Below, in pieces: positions 32,847-45,335 of a DNA stretch of 64,000 nt. The notes beneath the pieces were generated by a model that was given only the letters and a program-made list of their open reading frames with translations, was not told the DNA's origin and searched no databases. How positions within the stretch are numbered: the first letter of the stretch is position 1; each line of letters starts with the position of its first letter. Origin of the DNA: Leuctra nigra. Lineage: Eukaryota; Arthropoda; Insecta; Plecoptera; Leuctridae. The stretch is taken from contig OW203766.1 of the NCBI GenBank assembly GCA_934045905.1, positions 29,382,309 through 29,446,308 of the forward strand. Reading direction: 5' to 3'. The position numbers and the translations under genes were made by a program.

Positions 32847-33140
32847 AGGTCCGTGAACTTGGCCCCCCCCATGAACGCACTAATTCTGAAATTCTCAATA
32901 TAATAAAATATAATATAATATAATATAATATAAATATAATTCTCAATAAAAATGAAATGGGGGGGGGGGCTGCGTGAACTTGGCCCCCCCCATTTCATTT
33001 TTTTGGTTTTTCGATTTACTCCAAAAGTAGTGACGCACTAATTCTGAAACTTTGTACACTAAATCCCAGTGCCATACACTAATTATATTGAGAATTTCAG
33101 AATTAGTGCGTTCATGGGGGGGGGCCAAGTTCACGGACCT
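32847..33140. mobile_element. Mutator-like MITE with 9-bp target duplication
   Basis: The 294-bp element has terminal inverted repeats of about 55 bp starting AGGTCCGTGAACTTGGCCCC. It is flanked by a perfect 9-bp direct repeat AAATTTAGA (32838-32846 and 33141-33149). A 9-bp duplication with long inverted repeats is typical of Mutator-like elements. Inside, a second inverted pair (ATGAAATGGGGGGG / CCCCCCATTTCAT, about 32950-33000) repeats part of the end sequence, suggesting internal rearrangement or nesting. Confidence 0.8.
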
Positions 33141-33157
33141 AAATTTAGAGCTAGTTA

Positions 33158-33553
33158 AGAGGCAAACGGAAGCGAACGGGAATCGCACTGTTCGTCAGAG
33201 CGTTTTTTTGAAATTGTGTCTTCCCACTTAATAATTTTAAAAAATCAGATAGTAACGACCCATTACAGCCTAAAAAACTAAATAATGCCGCACATTGGAG
33301 TTCATTATAACCTCTGGTGCGACCTCAAAGTGTTAAATACGATATTTTTAATAAAATAATCGAAAATAATCGTATTTAACACTTTGAGGTCAGACCAGAG
33401 GTCATAATGAACTCCAGTATGCGGCATTATTTAGCATATTAGGCTGTTATGGGTCGTTACTATCTGATTTTTTTAAATATTTAAGTGGGAAGACACAATT
33501 TCAAAAAACGCTCTGACGAACCGTGCGATTCCCGCTCGCTTCCGTTTGCCTCT
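33158..33553. mobile_element. 396-bp foldback MITE, TTA target duplication
   Basis: The arms (33158 to about 33342 and about 33368-33553) are reverse complements over about 185 bp with few mismatches and a spacer of about 25 bp. The ends are AGAGGCAAACGGAAGCGA in inverted orientation. Direct TTA repeats flank it (33155-33157, 33554-33556), consistent with PIF/Harbinger. It lies 17 bp from the preceding MITE. Confidence 0.85.
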
Positions 33554-33556
33554 TTA

Positions 33557-35339
33557 TACATAAAGTCAATGATTCCAAACTTTCTTTCAATTCAACTAAC
33601 AATATAAAGATTTACGTATTTACCTAATTTTCACTTCGTATTCCGTTGTTTATTGCATTGTTTACCTTTAAAAACTTTTCGATGAAAACTTTGCCTGGCT
33701 ATTCATCTATATTCATTAGGTTTGCCATCCCTGTTTTTTCGCGACGAATTCTAATCGCGCGCCAGTATTTGAAAAGCTGCCGTCGGAAAAAGAGTTCCAC
33801 TCGTTCTATTTTCCCCTTCACAGTCAAGGACGAAGCTTTGGCGCTAAGCCGCACTAATCGCTCTTCCAGAAGACTGGATACAAACGCCAATTATTCATTT
33901 AGTGAAATAATTTACCTCATTAACTAAAGTCCCTGCGATTATTTTCAACTGTGTGATTATAAATATTCATTGTTGATGGCGGATTTTTTTTAGTTGGATT
34001 CTGTTGAGATTTGTTGAGTAATTGAAGAAAGTTCTTATTTTCCTTAAGACAAATTTAAATGAATCACTTTAGTCTTTATTTATGTAATAAATAACGCCAT
34101 GAAAACTTAAAAAATGTGTAAATTGTTTCGTTAATTATAAGAGATGAAAGTAGCCATGCCCTTTTCATTTCTTAAAACACATTTGGTTTGCCAATTTCGA
34201 AATTCAGAGTTTGAACGAGCTTCTTTGGTTCTTTGGTACTTACTTAGATGGCTACTCATAAATGAAAAAATAACATTTTATTGACTTTGATTTAAAATTT
34301 GGTTTAGTTTACATTCTCGAGTGGTCTGCTGAATGAAGAATAGAGGAATTTCATACAACTATGAATAAGTACTTGAAAATGTGTGATGAATTTTAGATAA
34401 CCTACTCATTTAATCTTATAAAGTCGAATTGGTTTTATAAGGTGAACATTGTAATCCAAAATAGAAAAATATGGATGTACAGTCACTATCGACAGTGTCG
34501 AAGATTAACTTCATTTTTCAGCATATTTTACATGGCAATAACAAGAAAACCCATAAAACCCTTGATACGTCAATATAACAAATTACCTAATAGGATCATC
34601 AACAAGATTATCGAAAATAATAGACTTCTCCAAGGATTATTTATTTCCCATATTTTGATTTATGCCTGATCGGTGAATAAATCATTTATCACTTGAACGA
34701 CGATAAAAAAAGAGCGTGGCCATATTAAGATTGGTGATCTTGTGGGGGATGTTGAAGAAGTGGGGAGGGGAGAGAGGGGTTGAAGCACATTGGGGATGAT
34801 ATGAATTATCGTTAAGGGTAAAATATTACATCACCACCTTCTTAGCTGCGCAGTGCACCCGGCTGGCAATTCCTTCCCAGGAAATATATAATAAAAGTAA
34901 GACATATAAAACAAACTCCTTACAATAACAACATAAAAGGACAGAAACAAACCTATTTCACTTGTAAACTTGACATTTTATGAAAGAGAATTTTCCTTCG
35001 TTTTGGTTGGGAAAAGAAAATGGCTTGTTTGTGTTTGCTACTTTGGGGTTCAGATTCTCTCATTTAGAGGGACTTAATATTGTTTGTATGCGCAAGAAAT
35101 TGGGGCCAATTTGTGAACGGAGGGTAGAAATGTTATATAAACTGTGGAATATGTTTAATAAGTAGGGCACGTCTAGATAAAACCAAGACAAAGACACATT
35201 CTTTTGATTAGTTAAATAATAACTTCCCCATGTAATATTAAAGAAGATACTGCTAATGATTCCACTAGTGAGAATGTAATAGAGAAGGGAGGCGAGGAAA
35301 CCAGGCTTCGGCATGTAGCCTACTCCTGACGAAAGATAC
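33557..35339. other. Anonymous DNA
   Basis: An open frame at 33699-33890 (minus, basic and leucine-rich) in a slightly GC-richer patch has no recognised similarity. The rest is AT-rich. Confidence 0.45.
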
Positions 35340-35545
35340 CAAGGCATAACGTCACTTCAGAAGGACGGTGTGACATTCACAGCACGAGCCTCCACAACCC
35401 GCGCCGTCGAGAGACTGATAACAGGTGGAGGTCGTCACACAGAGTTGAACGGTCACCCATCCAACTACCGACCGCGCTCAATGTTGCTTAACGCCAGTGA
35501 TCTGACGAGAACCGAGATGTCCAATACAACAGCCGTTCCGAGATA
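35340..35545 (-). mobile_element. 5S rRNA-derived SINE (SINE3-like)
   Basis: On the minus strand, 35519 down to 35448 reads as the 5S rRNA middle and 3' portion: ATCTCGGTTCTCGTCAGATC, then TTAAGCAACATTGAGCGCGG (A-box region) and GTAGTTGGATGGGTGACCG (C box). These are the internal elements of a type 1 pol III promoter. Downstream sequence (35340-35447) is not 5S-like and would be the SINE body. The 5' 5S sequence is degenerate, so this is not a functional 5S gene. Confidence 0.75.
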
Positions 35546-38500
35546 AGAAGCAACTTCTCTATTATTGCAAAGAATATTGGCAAACTTTAATGAGTTAAAT
35601 CACCGACATCTTTTGCTGTATTTTGGAGGAATAAATCTATAGACATAGGAAAAGTAGTGTCAATTGTGTGTTAAATGATGTGCAAATGTAAGGAACCTAC
35701 TTATTATGCCTACTCATAATGTAGTATTTAAATAAACAGAAGTGGGAATTGTACTCATAATTATAATTAAGAATAATTTTGCATTTTTACCTAATGAACA
35801 TAACAAAACGAAATTAAAATGTAAATGTAACTACATACCTTCCTATCATTATCGCATTCATATAATATTATGAAGTGTGCAATAAAATGTCGGTTCGTAT
35901 TATAATTTCAATTTTTTACATATTTACAGTGTGTTATAATAACCCTCAGAGTAGTTTTAATTAATAAAGCTCAAACGATATTTTGGCAAATGTTGGCAAA
36001 AATTGAACCATTAATTAGTTCCACAAAATGTTAAGATTATTGCGTAAAATATTTAAAGTATGATAGATTAGAATCAATGTTTTCTATTTCTCTTCATACT
36101 ACGAATTCACACCGGAATAATGCATCCCCTTTAAAAACCTCCAGAGCACATTCTTTGCCTCTTCATTGCACATATAGATGGTCCATCAAACCTTCATATT
36201 GCATTCCACATTTCGAGGTTTGAGCGTGAAAAACAGGGGCCAGCAATTCCAAGACAACACATATTTCGCTGTTAGAAAATAATTAACAACGTCCTTACAT
36301 CGACGAGGAAACATCGGGCTCATCGGGCTCTTTCTTAAAGTGGTAAAATTTTACATGTCTATTGAGGTGCCATTGTAGATTAAAACTTGTACTGCAAACT
36401 CATAACTGGTCATAACTGGTAAACAAAATAAGAGGAAACGGGTTAAAACAAGTCGATCGTTCATTGTAACTTCTGATAACAACATTAGAAGCATGCGGTT
36501 ATAATTTACAAATGCATTTCATGTTTTTCATGCTTTACCTGTAGGGGAAAAAAGTCGCGCGCAAATGTTGCCTTAATGTTTTGTGCCTAATGCATAATGT
36601 ATAATTCTTTTACGTTAAGAAACAAAGAGTGAACTAACAAAATTATTCCTATAAAATAAGTAAGCTGCCAGGAGTGGGAAAAGTACAGTTTTGAGATTAA
36701 TAATTGTGCAATAGCCATAAGTTTATTGTCTTGACTTCTCTTGACAACTTTAACAAAAGAAAAGCTGTAAAACATACTACTTCAGAAAGTTCAATACCAT
36801 CAAATGTCAGTAAAATTATTTTCCTCTTACTTGTTTTTAACGTTAATGTTTTCGGAAAATCCCACGCATAAAAGGTCACCTTCCAAATCATCATCCCTTA
36901 AAAACACATGAAGAAACTGCTTGGTATCTCCATCTCAAAGTTCAGCTTCTTACTCGATTCCGACTTAGACATCATCCTCTTACACGTCATGATAGCTCCC
37001 CCCCACCCACCCCCACCCACAACCACCCCTTGAAACTCGTCAGCAAATCAATTGCGCAGATCAGCAAGTCTTCAGTCACCTCCTCAGCCACCCCCACTCA
37101 AAACACAGAATCATAAAAGGCAAACAAGATAAGGAGAAAACAAGAAGTTAGCGTTGAATCGAGTGGAATCAGTAGATTCTTATTCAAGGCGTAAAAAGAA
37201 CATCAGTGCGACGTTCGAATCGAGGAAATTCTTTTTTTTATTGTTACGTAAAGAAAGGAAATTACGTTTTGAATTGGCAATATAGAATTGCAATTCAATC
37301 TCGCTCCACAAAGAATTCAATGCCCACGAAAGTTTACGGTTTCTGTTATATGGTCAATTCTGTCCCGTTTTTTGTTCTAAGATAATTAAAATGTAAGCTT
37401 CTCGAGAGAAAATGAGACTATTTATTCTCTTACCAGTTACTGCTTGACTGTCACGGAAGTCGTCTGTGCAGAAACTCACCTGGAAAAGAAAGACACATTT
37501 ATTGGCATTTTTACTTTAATTTAACAATTGTAATGTTTGATTGGTTGCAGATTCCGCACCAACCAAACATTCAACGGCTCCTAAAGTATATTTATACTTC
37601 AACTTGACACTTTCTACATAATAAAAGTTAAAACCATTTTGAGAAAAAACATATTTAATCATATTTCTTCAATCAACAGAGTTAGATTAAGAAAAAAATC
37701 TAATTTTTGTTCACCCTGTAGATCTCTTTACATTGTGAACTCCTAGAAAACAAATACAGAGTGTTCTATGAATATATGCAATCATTTCAAAAATCATCCG
37801 ACAATTCGACAACAGTTTTTACTTTGACTTAGCATAGGTATTTTCAAAAAAAAATACCAAGTATTTGAGCAGCTCATAAGTTCTGAATGAGGTCTGTTTA
37901 TGATTATTTCCAGACATGCTGTTGCATTGCGCATATCTAATGATACCGTACACACGGGATTACCCAAAGTTTTGACATTTTAGTAAAACACTCTTTGATG
38001 CTATTCTGGGCAGACCCAAGGATTAAGCCTTGTCCGAGGTATATTTTTTTGTTGAGAGGAAGCGGAAGACACTTGGGGTTTGGGTGGGTGGTGGGGGTGG
38101 TTAACCCCCAAAACCCCCGCCAAACAGAGCACAATTCGCATCCCATATATTTAGATTTGAATCCTTTCTGGTAACTTTTGCCATGGTGAGTGGAGCTTGA
38201 GCGTTTAAAAATCATAACTATATTGAATGATTAACTCTTCCCGGGCTAGCTAACTTCTCATTGGCCAAAAGAAGAAACAACGTGATTTTTTCCGAATTTA
38301 AAAATTCCAACTGAAGATATAATTTAATTATCCAGATACTCAGGCGTTTCAATTTTAATTCTTGCATTAGATTATTTACTTTTCACTTTTGATAGGGGAA
38401 AAAATGTATACGATTAATTAATTTCCGACAGTTGATGGGTAGCTTCAAGCGGATTCATATTTCATTGAAATTGATAATTAATTTTTAGCAAACTCAATTT

Positions 38501-41499
38501 CCTTTTCATTAACTTCTTGTATTTTCATCAGATATTCAAAGCGCCAAATAATTAAGAGTATAAATTCTTTTTTAAGAGATCTTTGCACTTAGAAAAGTTT
38601 CCATCCATGAATTATTAATGGGTTCATTCTCTCCGACAATTCTTCGTCCATTTACAAGCCCTAATAGCCAATAATACACATTATATCTGTTCATGACAAG
38701 AATAATGAAGATCAAATCCATAGCAAGATGTCAATATTTTATTTCTAAAATAACAAGTTTGTTTGCACGTTACAAAGATTAATCTGTATTCACTTCTGAC
38801 ATTATTTTTTGAAGCTGACATTTAATTAAGCAAAAAATTATTAATACAATTATGAAAACGTATATTATTTATTGCATATTTATTTACAACGAATAGAATT
38901 AACATTTCCGTCAAAATCGCCATTACCGCGCAATATTATTTCAGGCCAAGAAAATCTGAAATTAAAATTCACCAATTTCAAATCTTGGGCTTCAAACCAA
39001 TAACAATACAAATTAATGAAATACATGTTTGCAGAATCAATTAGCTCCGTCTTCGACTATCATTGCGCAGTGTTTCGATTGTGTTGTTGCTTCTCCATTG
39101 TGATGGAAGCATGATGAATTATTCAGGATGTGTGAGTGCAGTGGCTCTAATTATCAGAGACATGGCGCCAGGTTTCTAGGTGCCAGTTGGTGACAGATGA
39201 TTAAGTAATGACGGAAACGGCTGGATGAAAACACCTGCGTAAATCCGGGGAAATAAACAGCGAAGCAATGGAGGGAAAAACTTTAATTACTAAGAATCTG
39301 CACATTGCAATAATATTGAAATTATGGCAGGTCTTTGAACATCTAGCCAAAGTTCTGGATAGACAGATAACGAATAAAAACAGCACATACATTTCTGTAA
39401 ATTCATTTATTGATTAATTTGCAAGGCCCGAACACATTATAACCAGCATATCCAAATTGTGATTTGCCATTAGCACTAAAGCTAAAATATATTATAGTAA
39501 GTAGTATATTACAGGTACAGCCGAGAACACATAAATTACATGGTTTTAACCATAATATGAAGAAGAACAAAGACATTCGAGGAGACCTCACCTACAGGCA
39601 CAATTGTCAGTGGTCTTTCAAAATGGAGTCATATGCGGTATAGGCACTGCCTAGTTTGTCAAGGTATCACCGCACGCCACTGTGATATAAAACTTTTTGA
39701 TTGTTTATTATTAACAAATCAGCTATGTTTTAAAGCTTACTTAGCAAAATCAACAATTGAAGTTTACAGGACTTTAAGTGAACTTTCGAAAGATGTATAA
39801 CTCTACCCCAATAAATGAAGAAAATGTATTACAAGTATGTATCAAAAAATTATTGAATACAATTTTCAATTGTTTTTCCCCACAATTTAAAATGAAAACG
39901 ATTGAATACTTGAAAAAGGAAGAGTGTAACAGATAAAATAAGTGTATGTAACATTCTAAAATAGCAAAAGCTAAATAAATAATTATAAAACAAAATAATG
40001 CAGATGTTTTGAGTGTAACGACTTGGAACTTGGAAGCTCGCTGAGGTGTTCGTGTTTTAACTGTATACCTTGGCAAATGAAATGGCAATGAATGGAATGC
40101 AAATCCTGTTGATTGTTTTCGAGCTTGTAGCGGAGATGTTGAATCCGCGGACAATGAAGTCAAATGAAGAGAGGGAGGATGATTTGCATGTGAGCCACGA
40201 GTGAAATCAGATTATCTTCAGCAATCCCTCGATACAGCATCCCCGAGTAACGATCCGGAGTTAATTGCATCCCTTGTCAATATTTCAACTCGACAATTCC
40301 GCTTCGTAATAACTTCTCATAAAATTTAAATGATAACCCAATGAAATTGGAAAAGAACGTTAAAAATAATTGCAAAATTCTATGATGGAAATATTTGGGT
40401 TACATATTCAATAAAAAGATAGCTATTATCATGATAGTATAAAAGTTAACAGTGAGGATAATATCCAAATTTTATTTACTAAAACGGCTATGAAAACGAC
40501 TTAGCACTTTTAAAAACGGTTTATGAGTTATTAAATAATACGCAGGAAGCACCGCCGCCTCAATGTTTTGATAAAATATAAATTTTTCTTTGCAAATTTT
40601 ATTTTAAATAAATGGTCTGAGGGATTTCTTACACTTTGTCTTCAAAAATGAAAATCCAGTTATTTTACAAGGTAAAATTGCACTGTGCCCTAAAATAAAA
40701 TAAATTTAAAAATAATGGTTAAATCCAGAAAAAAATGAAAAGATGATGGAGGGTAATAAAAGTTCCGCAGTATAACGCTCGATACACTGGTCCAACAAGA
40801 AATGATCATTCAAGCAAATTACACCAGTAAATTATATAAAGCTGGTGCATGTAAAAAAAAAACTGAATATTTGAGTAGTTTGAGTGTTTAGTGACCTCCT
40901 CATGCGTCTGCAATAACTACTCGGTCCGTTGGATTCGCCGCACGCATACACTTGGCAACATGGCCAGATTCTTGGCAACATCGCAAGAATTGCAAATTCC
41001 ATAATACCTCACTGGGGATTCGCAACCATGACATTGCAATCAAAGTAGCTTAGCAAAAGAACTATAAAGTCACCAGAGGACTGTCTAGAAGTAGAAAACG
41101 ATGTTTTGACTTCAGTAGGATTGCTTAGTTTTTAGTATTATTATCTTTCTTTGTTGCTTAAACTGAAAGATAGTAGAAAAAAGTTAGTTGTTAAATCTAC
41201 TTTTGAAAAAGTTATTTTTTTATTCGAAATCCCTCCGTTCTCAAATGGAGGATAAAGTATTAAGTAGGCAGATATTCTACGAAACAGCTTAGCAGTGAAA
41301 CATGCCTCTCATTTGAATTGAGAATCTGTTGTATAGGTATACACCTTAAATGTTAATTTGTTGAAAGTGAAAACTCAGTTTTAGAGAACGGCAAAGTTGA
41401 AACAATATACAGTTCAGTTAACTTTGTTTAATCTTCGAAACATGGTATGCTAATTATGTATTCCTTGGATGCCATTGGAATTTTTCTTTTGATCCTTCA
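35546..41499. other. Long anonymous AT-rich stretch
   Basis: I see no recognisable exon, RNA gene or clear repeat in these 6 kb. Patches with more GC (about 36980-37110, 38020-38160, 40900-41000) give no known protein in any frame. It may be intronic. Confidence 0.5.
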
Positions 41500-41519
41500 C
41501 CCCCCCCCCCCCCCCCCCC
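41500..41519. repeat. Poly(C) run, 20 bases
   Basis: Uninterrupted C homopolymer. Confidence 0.95.
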
Positions 41520-42783
41520 ACTTTTCCTCCCGCAAAATCTCTCCCAACTTTCCATTTCGCATCGTCGAGACGAATAAAAATAGTAAACATGTAAAAAAAA
41601 AAAAATCGCGAAAGATCTCCATTTATGCATTATTCATATCCATTTTATAGGCCCATTTACTTCTTTATTTGGTCCGAGAGAGCGAGCTTTTTACTGGCGG
41701 AGACACCAAAAAACAGCCCACTTCTGATCAGGATAAACATCGCCATTTATTAACATCATTCACATACCGCTCTTGCTCCTTTAAGACGCTGAAAGCAATG
41801 AATTTATAGGCTGAAAATTAGATTTCTCTCTCTTAACACCCAAACCACATCGGACCAAAGCATTAAAAGTAAACTTCACTTTACAATTTCCCATCTCGCG
41901 GAGAAAGCAATTACAAGTGATATCAACAATGTATATTCATAGTTTGGTCCAGCAATTAATCTAATTAAGTGCCCTTTTATAAATGTTACATCCGGGACTA
42001 ATCCTTTTGTTAAATATTCCGTTCCTTTTTGTAAAACGATTATTCGAAACAACAATTTTTCACCCAAAAAACGAACAAAATCAGTTGTTAATAATTTAAT
42101 TTCCATGCACTCATTCGTTTTTCAAACTGGATACGATTTCCCAATAGAGTCGAGAATTTACTTCGCACAAATTTCATGTTCAAGCTGAAGCAATTTATTT
42201 GTTTTAATGGACTAGAGCGACCCTGTGTATAAATAAATACAAGATTATAGAGAAGTACATTTCCATGAGCAAGCTTGGCTTTAGTTTATGCGATAGTTAT
42301 CAAGCCACTAGCTAGCTTTAGATAGGCTGTGGTTGAATTTCATCAGATTCTTGATGAATGTCAGAATCATGATTTAGAAATCTATGACTTTCTCGATGCA
42401 TATTATGAGATACTTCTGCATAAAGTATCTGCACATTAACGATTGCATCTTGATCACCGATTCTTTCAAACAATTAAGACCAAACTTAGCAAAACCAATA
42501 TGGCATGAAAGGAAACCCCAGGCAACAACAATATTAAGATTCAAGATATCAAATAACGACTTTTTTGTTTTCTCAGTACATTCTTTCTCATAATGCTGCA
42601 GGGAGGATAACAACATTTCTTCCAGTATGTTAACGGTTGGTATATGGTAAATATTCTGCTTTAAGGGCAAAATGTAGAAGATGGAGTCAAGAACAAACCC
42701 TGCTGAAAAAATATTATATCCATTATAAATATGAAACATATCGGTAAACATTATTTTATATCAGATTTCCTGGGAAAAAGTAG
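41520..42783. other. Anonymous AT-rich DNA
   Basis: Nothing recognised; the 125-codon minus-strand frame at 42374-42751 has no similarity I know. Confidence 0.5.
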
Positions 42784-43441
42784 GGGTAATTCCACCTCAG
42801 AACCACCAAAAAATCGCGAACATTTTCATGACCCCTTTCGATTATGATCAAACTTGGTGAAGTTGTTGTTAAAAGCAAATAATGAGACACGTATTTTTTT
42901 GTTTGGTCAATTTTGTCCCCCTTCTGGTACTTTCACCCCTTCGAAAACCTCACGTTTTAAGAAACCCTTATATACATAACTGCTTGTAACTTTGGACCTG
43001 TTTGAGATATTTTAGTGATCTTTTTTAATATTTGTACAAAAATGTAAGTAGTTTCATAATACGCAATGATAAATATAATTATTTTTTAAATCAGGGGTGA
43101 CCAAACCAAATTTTGACTTTAAATGGGCCCCCCCAAAAAAGACATTTTTTAAAATTTTGAAAAAATTATATCTTGTTTATCATTATTATGTTAACATTCC
43201 CTGAAATTTTCAGAGTGGTAAAATGTTTTTTTTTTTTTTTATGAATGAAAGTTCACCGTCGTATTTTGGAAGATCATAAAATATCACTCTTCGTGTGGTA
43301 TTATGATATTAGGTGTGCTTCAATTATTGATTAAAATGAATCAGTGTTAGAATAATGACACAATTCTATATTGATTTTGTCAGTTACGCGATATTTTTAA
43401 ATTGGGGTGACCAAATCGGGAATGGTATTACAGCAATTTAA

Positions 43442-44766
43442 TTGAGCGAGCGAAGCGAGCGTCTCCATTTGGCTCTTTTGGCACGGACCTCTGTTTTTTT
43501 TTTTGTTTGTTTTTTTTTTTTTCTGTTACTGACGATATACAGGTCAGAGTTTTTCTTCGATCGAGCTGAAATTTTGCACACATGTACGTAACATTTCTGA
43601 TTGTTGCAGACCCTAATTTTTTTGAAATCCATTGATTGGTTCAAATTTAAAAAAAATTAACTTTCGATTGGTTGTTTTGATCAAATTGAAATTTTGACAA
43701 GTCATTACCCCCAACATTGTACCCAATCAAACAAAGTTTCAGCCAAATCCTCCCATTGGTTAAAATTTAAAACCATCTTTCCTGTGTTTTTAGAAATTTA
43801 AACTATAACCGATTGAACGATCAACTTATAACTTCGCATGATGGTTGGGTCCAACATTATCTGCATTTTTGACAATTTTCATACTAATCTGTGTTTAAAT
43901 CCAAACGTTATTGACATTTTACGGACTATTAGCGTGTTGGCTGTCAAATTCACGGCGACTTCGACTCTTCAGTTCAAGGCAAGGTAGTTAGAGCAGAAAC
44001 TTTCAAACGCAAATGAAACTGATAATGACCGTTCAACAGTCGATCTGATATTGTGTAGACACACTTATATCATATGAGTGGTCTCAGGTATATTTTTTGA
44101 AGGAGATCCTGTGATTTTTGAAAATTAACACGGAACAGTTCAATCATAAAGGTTCAATTGATCAACTTAAAGCTTTGCATGGTTATTTGGACCAATATTT
44201 TAGGAATGTTTTGAGATTTCTATACAAATCTGTGGCGAAATTTTAGAATTATTGGCTTTTAATGACATTTTCGATAGACAGAATTTCGGTTCGAGGTGTT
44301 GCGCGTATCCGTGCTCGCTCATCAACGCGTTACTCAGATTCATTGGTTAAAATTTAAATAAATATCTCCTGATAGGCTGAAAAATGAAAACGGTCTTCGA
44401 TAATTCTGATCAAACTCATATTTTGCATGATCATTAAGACCAATATTGTCTCTTATTTTACAAAATTTCATCCCAATCAGTTAAGAACGTATGAAGTTAT
44501 TTACATTTTTAATATCTGTCAGTAATGAAGTATCGAAATGAATGTTTTCCAGTGCCAATTGAAAATTGATTCTGATTTGCTTTATGAACCAGGTGCTTAG
44601 ATGCTATTTTAAAGTTTCGATGAAAAGCATACACTTTTAAGTTGATATCATAATCAATTCCATATGGATGTATATGTTTTCTGTGCGTTGTGTACGCATT
44701 TCCGGTTCGAGAATTTGCACGTACCCGTGCTCGCTTATCAACGCGTTACACTGAGCGTTTTCCTAG
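43442..44766 (+). mobile_element. Family B Helitron-like element, copy 2, with preserved empty site
   Basis: The element starts TTGAGCGAGCGAAGCGAGCG and ends GAGCGTTTTCCTAG, between flanking A and T. The right arm of the surrounding palindrome (45452/45453) keeps the uninterrupted sequence, so the insertion is A|T with no target duplication, the behaviour of Helitrons. A short AACGC/GCGTT hairpin lies 7 nt before the CTAG end. The 5' TT differs from the usual Helitron TC. Internal sequence has repeated ATTGGTT (inverted CCAAT) phrases and a second, partial terminus near 44313-44336, suggesting a chimeric copy. No Rep/helicase frame. Confidence 0.85.
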
Positions 44767-44882
44767 TATCCACTGATGCAGTCTTAATTTTTAGATTATG
44801 CGCTATTTCTCAGTACATTTTGGTGTTCGAAATCGCCAACGATTGTATAGATATGAAGGGATGTGCGTTATGAAAAATATCC

Positions 44883-44954
44883 GACCGAACCGGGGCTCGA
44901 ACCCGGGACCTCTCACTTGCCGGGCGAGAGCTCTACCAACTGAGCTACCCGGTC
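44883..44954 (-). tRNA. tRNA-like unit, best-preserved copy (anticodon loop CCGGCAA, GGC)
   Basis: A 72-nt cloverleaf: acceptor GACCGGG / TTCGGTC, D arm GCTC/GAGC, anticodon stem CTCGC/GTGAG, T stem CCGGG/CCCGG, perfect A box TAGCTCAGTTGG and near-consensus B box GGTTCGAGCCC. Anticodon GGC would formally be alanine, but position 33 is C rather than the near-universal U, and eukaryotes normally read alanine codons with AGC. It is also repeated within a mobile palindrome. I therefore read it as a tRNA-derived mobile repeat, possibly still pol III-active, not a housekeeping tRNA. Confidence 0.45.
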
Positions 44955-45148
44955 GGACGGACGGACATTAGACACAACGCACTAATGAGGGTTAGAGATC
45001 TCCTAGGAGAATGGAATGAAGGTAATGATTGGACATTACAAGCTATCAGACCATCGGTGACGATGCTGTCACCATGTCTCTTTGCACTTGCTTGCGCACT
45101 CTCCTCTGCTCGACTTAACGAGTTGCTTTTCAGCTTGAATGATGAGAA

Positions 45149-45244
45149 ACAAGGGTTTTATGGAAAACTTCCAGGGATTTGGATTGATAAGAAGAGATGT
45201 GCGTTATGAAAAATAACCCTGGAAGTTTTCCATAAAACCCTTGT
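45149..45244. repeat. Central hairpin of the palindromic element
   Basis: ACAAGGGTTTTATGGAAAAC at 45149 onward pairs with an inverted copy ending at 45244 over 28 bp, with a loop of about 40 bp. The loop contains GATGTGCGTTATGAAAAATA, a phrase that also borders the tRNA-like units. Confidence 0.8.
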
Positions 45245-45263
45245 GTCTAATGTCCGTCCGTCC

Positions 45264-45335
45264 GATCGGGTAGCTCAGTTGGTAGAGCTCCCGCCCGGCA
45301 AGTGAGAGGTCCCGGGTTCGAGCCCCGGTTCGGTC
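45264..45335 (+). tRNA. tRNA-like unit (right arm of palindrome)
   Basis: Inverted partner of 44883-44954. The acceptor stem is GATCGGG / TTCGGTC, the A and B boxes are intact and the T stem is perfect, but one C/A mismatch weakens the anticodon stem (CCCGC/GTGAG). The surrounding repeat unit (about 45242-45363: TTGTGTCTAATGTCCG on the left, ATATTTTTCATAACGCACAT on the right) also occurs around 8064-8180. Confidence 0.4.

Noticed and set aside
35448..35519. Functional 5S rRNA gene
   Set aside because: Only the central and 3' control regions are preserved, with many substitutions, and the continuation is unrelated to 5S.
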